NCBI GenBank assembly: GCA_016787525.1
Contig: JAEUUP010000081.1
Coordinates: 1 to 44,405, forward strand
From: Saprospiraceae bacterium
Lineage (GTDB): Bacteria > Bacteroidota > Bacteroidia > Chitinophagales > Saprospiraceae
DNA length: 44,405 bases
Direction: 5' to 3'
Part shown: piece after piece, positions 43,403 through 44,405 of the stretch
Numbering within the stretch: the first letter of the stretch is position 1
How the letters are laid out: each line of letters begins with the position of its first letter
Made by a program: the position numbers and the translations under genes
The notes under the pieces: model-generated
Database searches by the model: none
What the model was told of the DNA's origin: nothing
What the model saw: only the letters and a program-made list of their open reading frames with translations

Positions 43403-44239
43403 TTAAATCACAAACTTCACCTCTTTAATATCAAAACTTTTTACCCCCTCAGTAGTCAATATCTCCAAACGACCAAATTCTGAGACACCCACAATCGTCC
43501 CTCTGAAAACCTCACCTGTGGGATATTGAAACAGCGACTCTTTCTCGAAGCGATACATTTTGGACAAATATTCGTCGTGCAACCGCTTGAAATGACCTTT
43601 TTTAAGCTCAAGATAACGCAATTCGATACATTTGGCCAATTGTTCGACAAGAACGAATAGGTCAAAATCCATTTTTAATTCTCGTTTTAAAGAAGTGACA
43701 TTCAAATCTTTTGGAAAATCTAACTGATTGATATTTAAACCGATACCTGCAACAGTGTGTTGCAAACGACTACCCGCCAAAGCATTTTGAATCAAAATAC
43801 CGCCTAATTTTTGGTCATAAAAATAAAGGTCATTTGCCCATTTGACTGTGCATCCGTGAGCCAGAGCAGGATTATAAGTCTGAAAAATATTTGACATACA
43901 ATCGTGAACCGCCAACGCAATGGACTTGTTTAGGTGGAACTGTTCGCGTGCTTCTAAAAAAGTAGGGAATAAAATGACCGTAAAAGCTATGTTTTTGTGC
44001 GGTTCTGCCAGCCATTGATTGCCCATTTGTCCACGTCCGAGCGTCTGATTGAATGTGGTCAAAACGACCCCCTCAGTAATGGGCAATGAAAATGAGGGCT
44101 TAGGCGTTGCAAGGTCAAAGGATTTATTTGGTTTTTGGGACAACCAATTAAGTGCTAAATCGTTAGTAGAATGTAGAGAATCAAAGTGATACCAAACATT
44201 TCCTACGAAAAGCGTGTTATTAATCGCGTTTAAAGTCAT
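43403..44239 (-). CDS. birA: Biotin--[acetyl-CoA-carboxylase] ligase
   Basis: 278 aa, catalytic BirA without the N-terminal DNA-binding domain. It makes biotinyl-AMP and attaches biotin to the carboxylase carrier protein. Seen: STNDLAL (about 24-30), TLGRGQMGNQWLAEPHKNIAFTV (about 66-88, the biotinyl-AMP loop GRGxxG), VKWANDLYFYDQKLGGILIQN (about 131-151, KWPND-like with Ala for Pro) and the C-terminal SH3-like domain (GTIVGVSEFGRLEIL). It has two repeated words: TEG in PITEGVVLTTFNQ (44069), right before the GRG loop, and TEG in LTTEGVKSF (43445). It is divergent from rsfS. Confidence 0.92.
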   Translation of the reverse strand: MTLNAINNTLFVGNVWYHFDSLHSTNDLALNWLSQKPNKSFDLATPKPSFSLPITEGVVLTTFNQTLGRGQMGNQWLAEPHKNIAFTVILFPTFLEAREQFHLNKSIALAVHDCMSNIFQTYNPALAHGCTVKWANDLYFYDQKLGGILIQNALAGSRLQHTVAGIGLNINQLDFPKDLNVTSLKRELKMDFDLFVLVEQLAKCIELRYLELKKGHFKRLHDEYLSKMYRFEKESLFQYPTGEVFRGTIVGVSEFGRLEILTTEGVKSFDIKEVKFVI

Positions 44240-44249
44240 TGATTTTTTA

Positions 44250-44258
44250 TAAATTTGC
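44250..44258 (+). promoter_or_regulatory. Candidate -7 promoter element of rsfS
   Basis: TAAATTTGC matches TAnnTTTGC, about 47 bases before the rsfS start. The -33 part is weak. Confidence 0.45.
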
Positions 44259-44304
44259 GGTTTGATATTTTAAGTGATTAACAAAAGTAAAAAATAAAAC
44301 AATT

Positions 44305-44405
44305 TTGAGTACTCAACAAGCAGTTTTAACGAAAAAGAAAACCGTTGCATCCGACACATTAAACGATTTGATTGTAGATGCCATTCAAGATATTAAGGGA
44401 AAACG
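44305..44405 (+). CDS. rsfS: Ribosome silencing factor RsfS, 5' part (cut by window end)
   Basis: The reading frame from TTG 44305 gives STQQAVLTKKKTVASDTL then NDLIVDAIQDIKGK, which fits the N-terminus of the RsfS/Iojap family, where helix 1 ends in IxDIKGxDI. RsfS binds ribosomal protein uL14 and blocks subunit joining in starvation. In many Bacteroidota it is divergent from birA, as here. There is no ATG in this frame near the expected start, so TTG is chosen. The rest lies beyond the window. Confidence 0.7.
   Translation, partial: MSTQQAVLTKKKTVASDTLNDLIVDAIQDIKGK

Larger units (their letters stand above)
859..44078. repeat. Dispersed 10-mer CCCCTCAGTA / TACTGAGGGG (43 exact copies)
   Basis: Exact copies by starting base, written CCCCTCAGTA on the plus strand: 859, 2436, 7697, 8317, 10171, 10642, 13495, 15190, 15622, 19781, 20372, 20801, 21104, 23968, 25397, 26082, 26760, 29873, 34846, 37078, 39739, 41513, 42392, 43087, 43445, 44069. 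Written TACTGAGGGG on the plus strand: 3389, 5866, 11104, 16912, 17641, 21439, 21878, 24936, 28153, 29579, 30907, 31697, 32349, 32953, 33510, 37731, 42194. One-mismatch copies: 16054, 22725, 33807, 36695, 38015. The C run is 4 to 7 long. Thirty-one exact copies are in or overlap genes and 12 are between genes. The function is unknown. Confidence 0.95.

Noticed and set aside
859-44078. Reading the 10-mer as a CRISPR repeat
   Set aside because: Spacing is irregular (about 0.3-2.5 kb), both orientations occur and copies lie inside genes; no cas genes are present.
859-44078. Reading the 10-mer as a Chi-like recombination signal
   Set aside because: Chi sites are strongly strand-biased relative to replication; here 26 versus 17 with no switch at the candidate origin that I can see. 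Not excluded until checked genome-wide.

Overview
The window comes from a Bacteroidota chromosome, most likely from the Saprospiria/Chitinophagia side of the phylum. This rests on T9SS C-terminal sorting domains (type B on the giant adhesin, type A on the 40597 gene), SprB-type repeats, a DUF4294 protein, a YfiT/BstA-type DinB protein, TAnnTTTG-type promoters, weak Shine-Dalgarno signals and lipoproteins with Bacteroidota-like lipoboxes. No species can be assigned by eye. There are no tRNA or rRNA genes, insertion sequences or CRISPR arrays that I can see. Layout from left to right: an Rpn/PD-(D/E)XK nuclease-like gene (edge); a secreted TPR protein; a 16.6-kb minus-strand gene for a giant secreted modular adhesin (2593-19191) with DUF11, about a dozen SdrD-B-like Ca-binding repeats, HYR, PKD/Ig-like and SprB-like domains and a type B T9SS sorting domain; a secreted S15/CocE hydrolase; an AraC regulator; two small membrane proteins; then a minus-strand run of a VOC protein, an alpha-oxoamine synthase and a cysteine-synthase-like enzyme, the last two being a good candidate capnine (sulfonolipid) pair; an HTH regulator; an ATP-grasp enzyme; a DUF4294 protein; a sugar-1-P nucleotidyltransferase; a DnaA-box-rich AT-rich gap that looks like a replication origin; rfaE2; a NodB-type deacetylase lipoprotein; amt; a candidate non-coding RNA; a YfiT-like protein; ruvX-def-BASS transporter; three small exported proteins; aroB; birA; and the start of rsfS. 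How genes may work together: the SprB-like giant adhesin and capnine lipids are both tied to gliding/cell surface in Flavobacterium johnsoniae. The nucleotidyltransferase, RfaE2 and deacetylase are envelope functions that flank the candidate origin. The most striking signal is not a gene. The 10-mer CCCCTCAGTA (or its complement TACTGAGGGG) occurs 43 times exactly by my reading, plus at least five one-mismatch copies, spread about once per kb through coding and non-coding DNA on both strands. About 0.09 copies would be expected by chance at even base composition. Inside genes it is read in every frame except the one that creates a stop, giving recurrent TEG, LRG, PSV and PQ peptides in unrelated proteins. 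Outside genes it lies mostly next to stop codons and terminators. This resembles the distribution of DNA-uptake sequences or other highly iterated genome-marking words. A second pattern is 7-nt-period AAC-rich repeats directly in front of several start codons.
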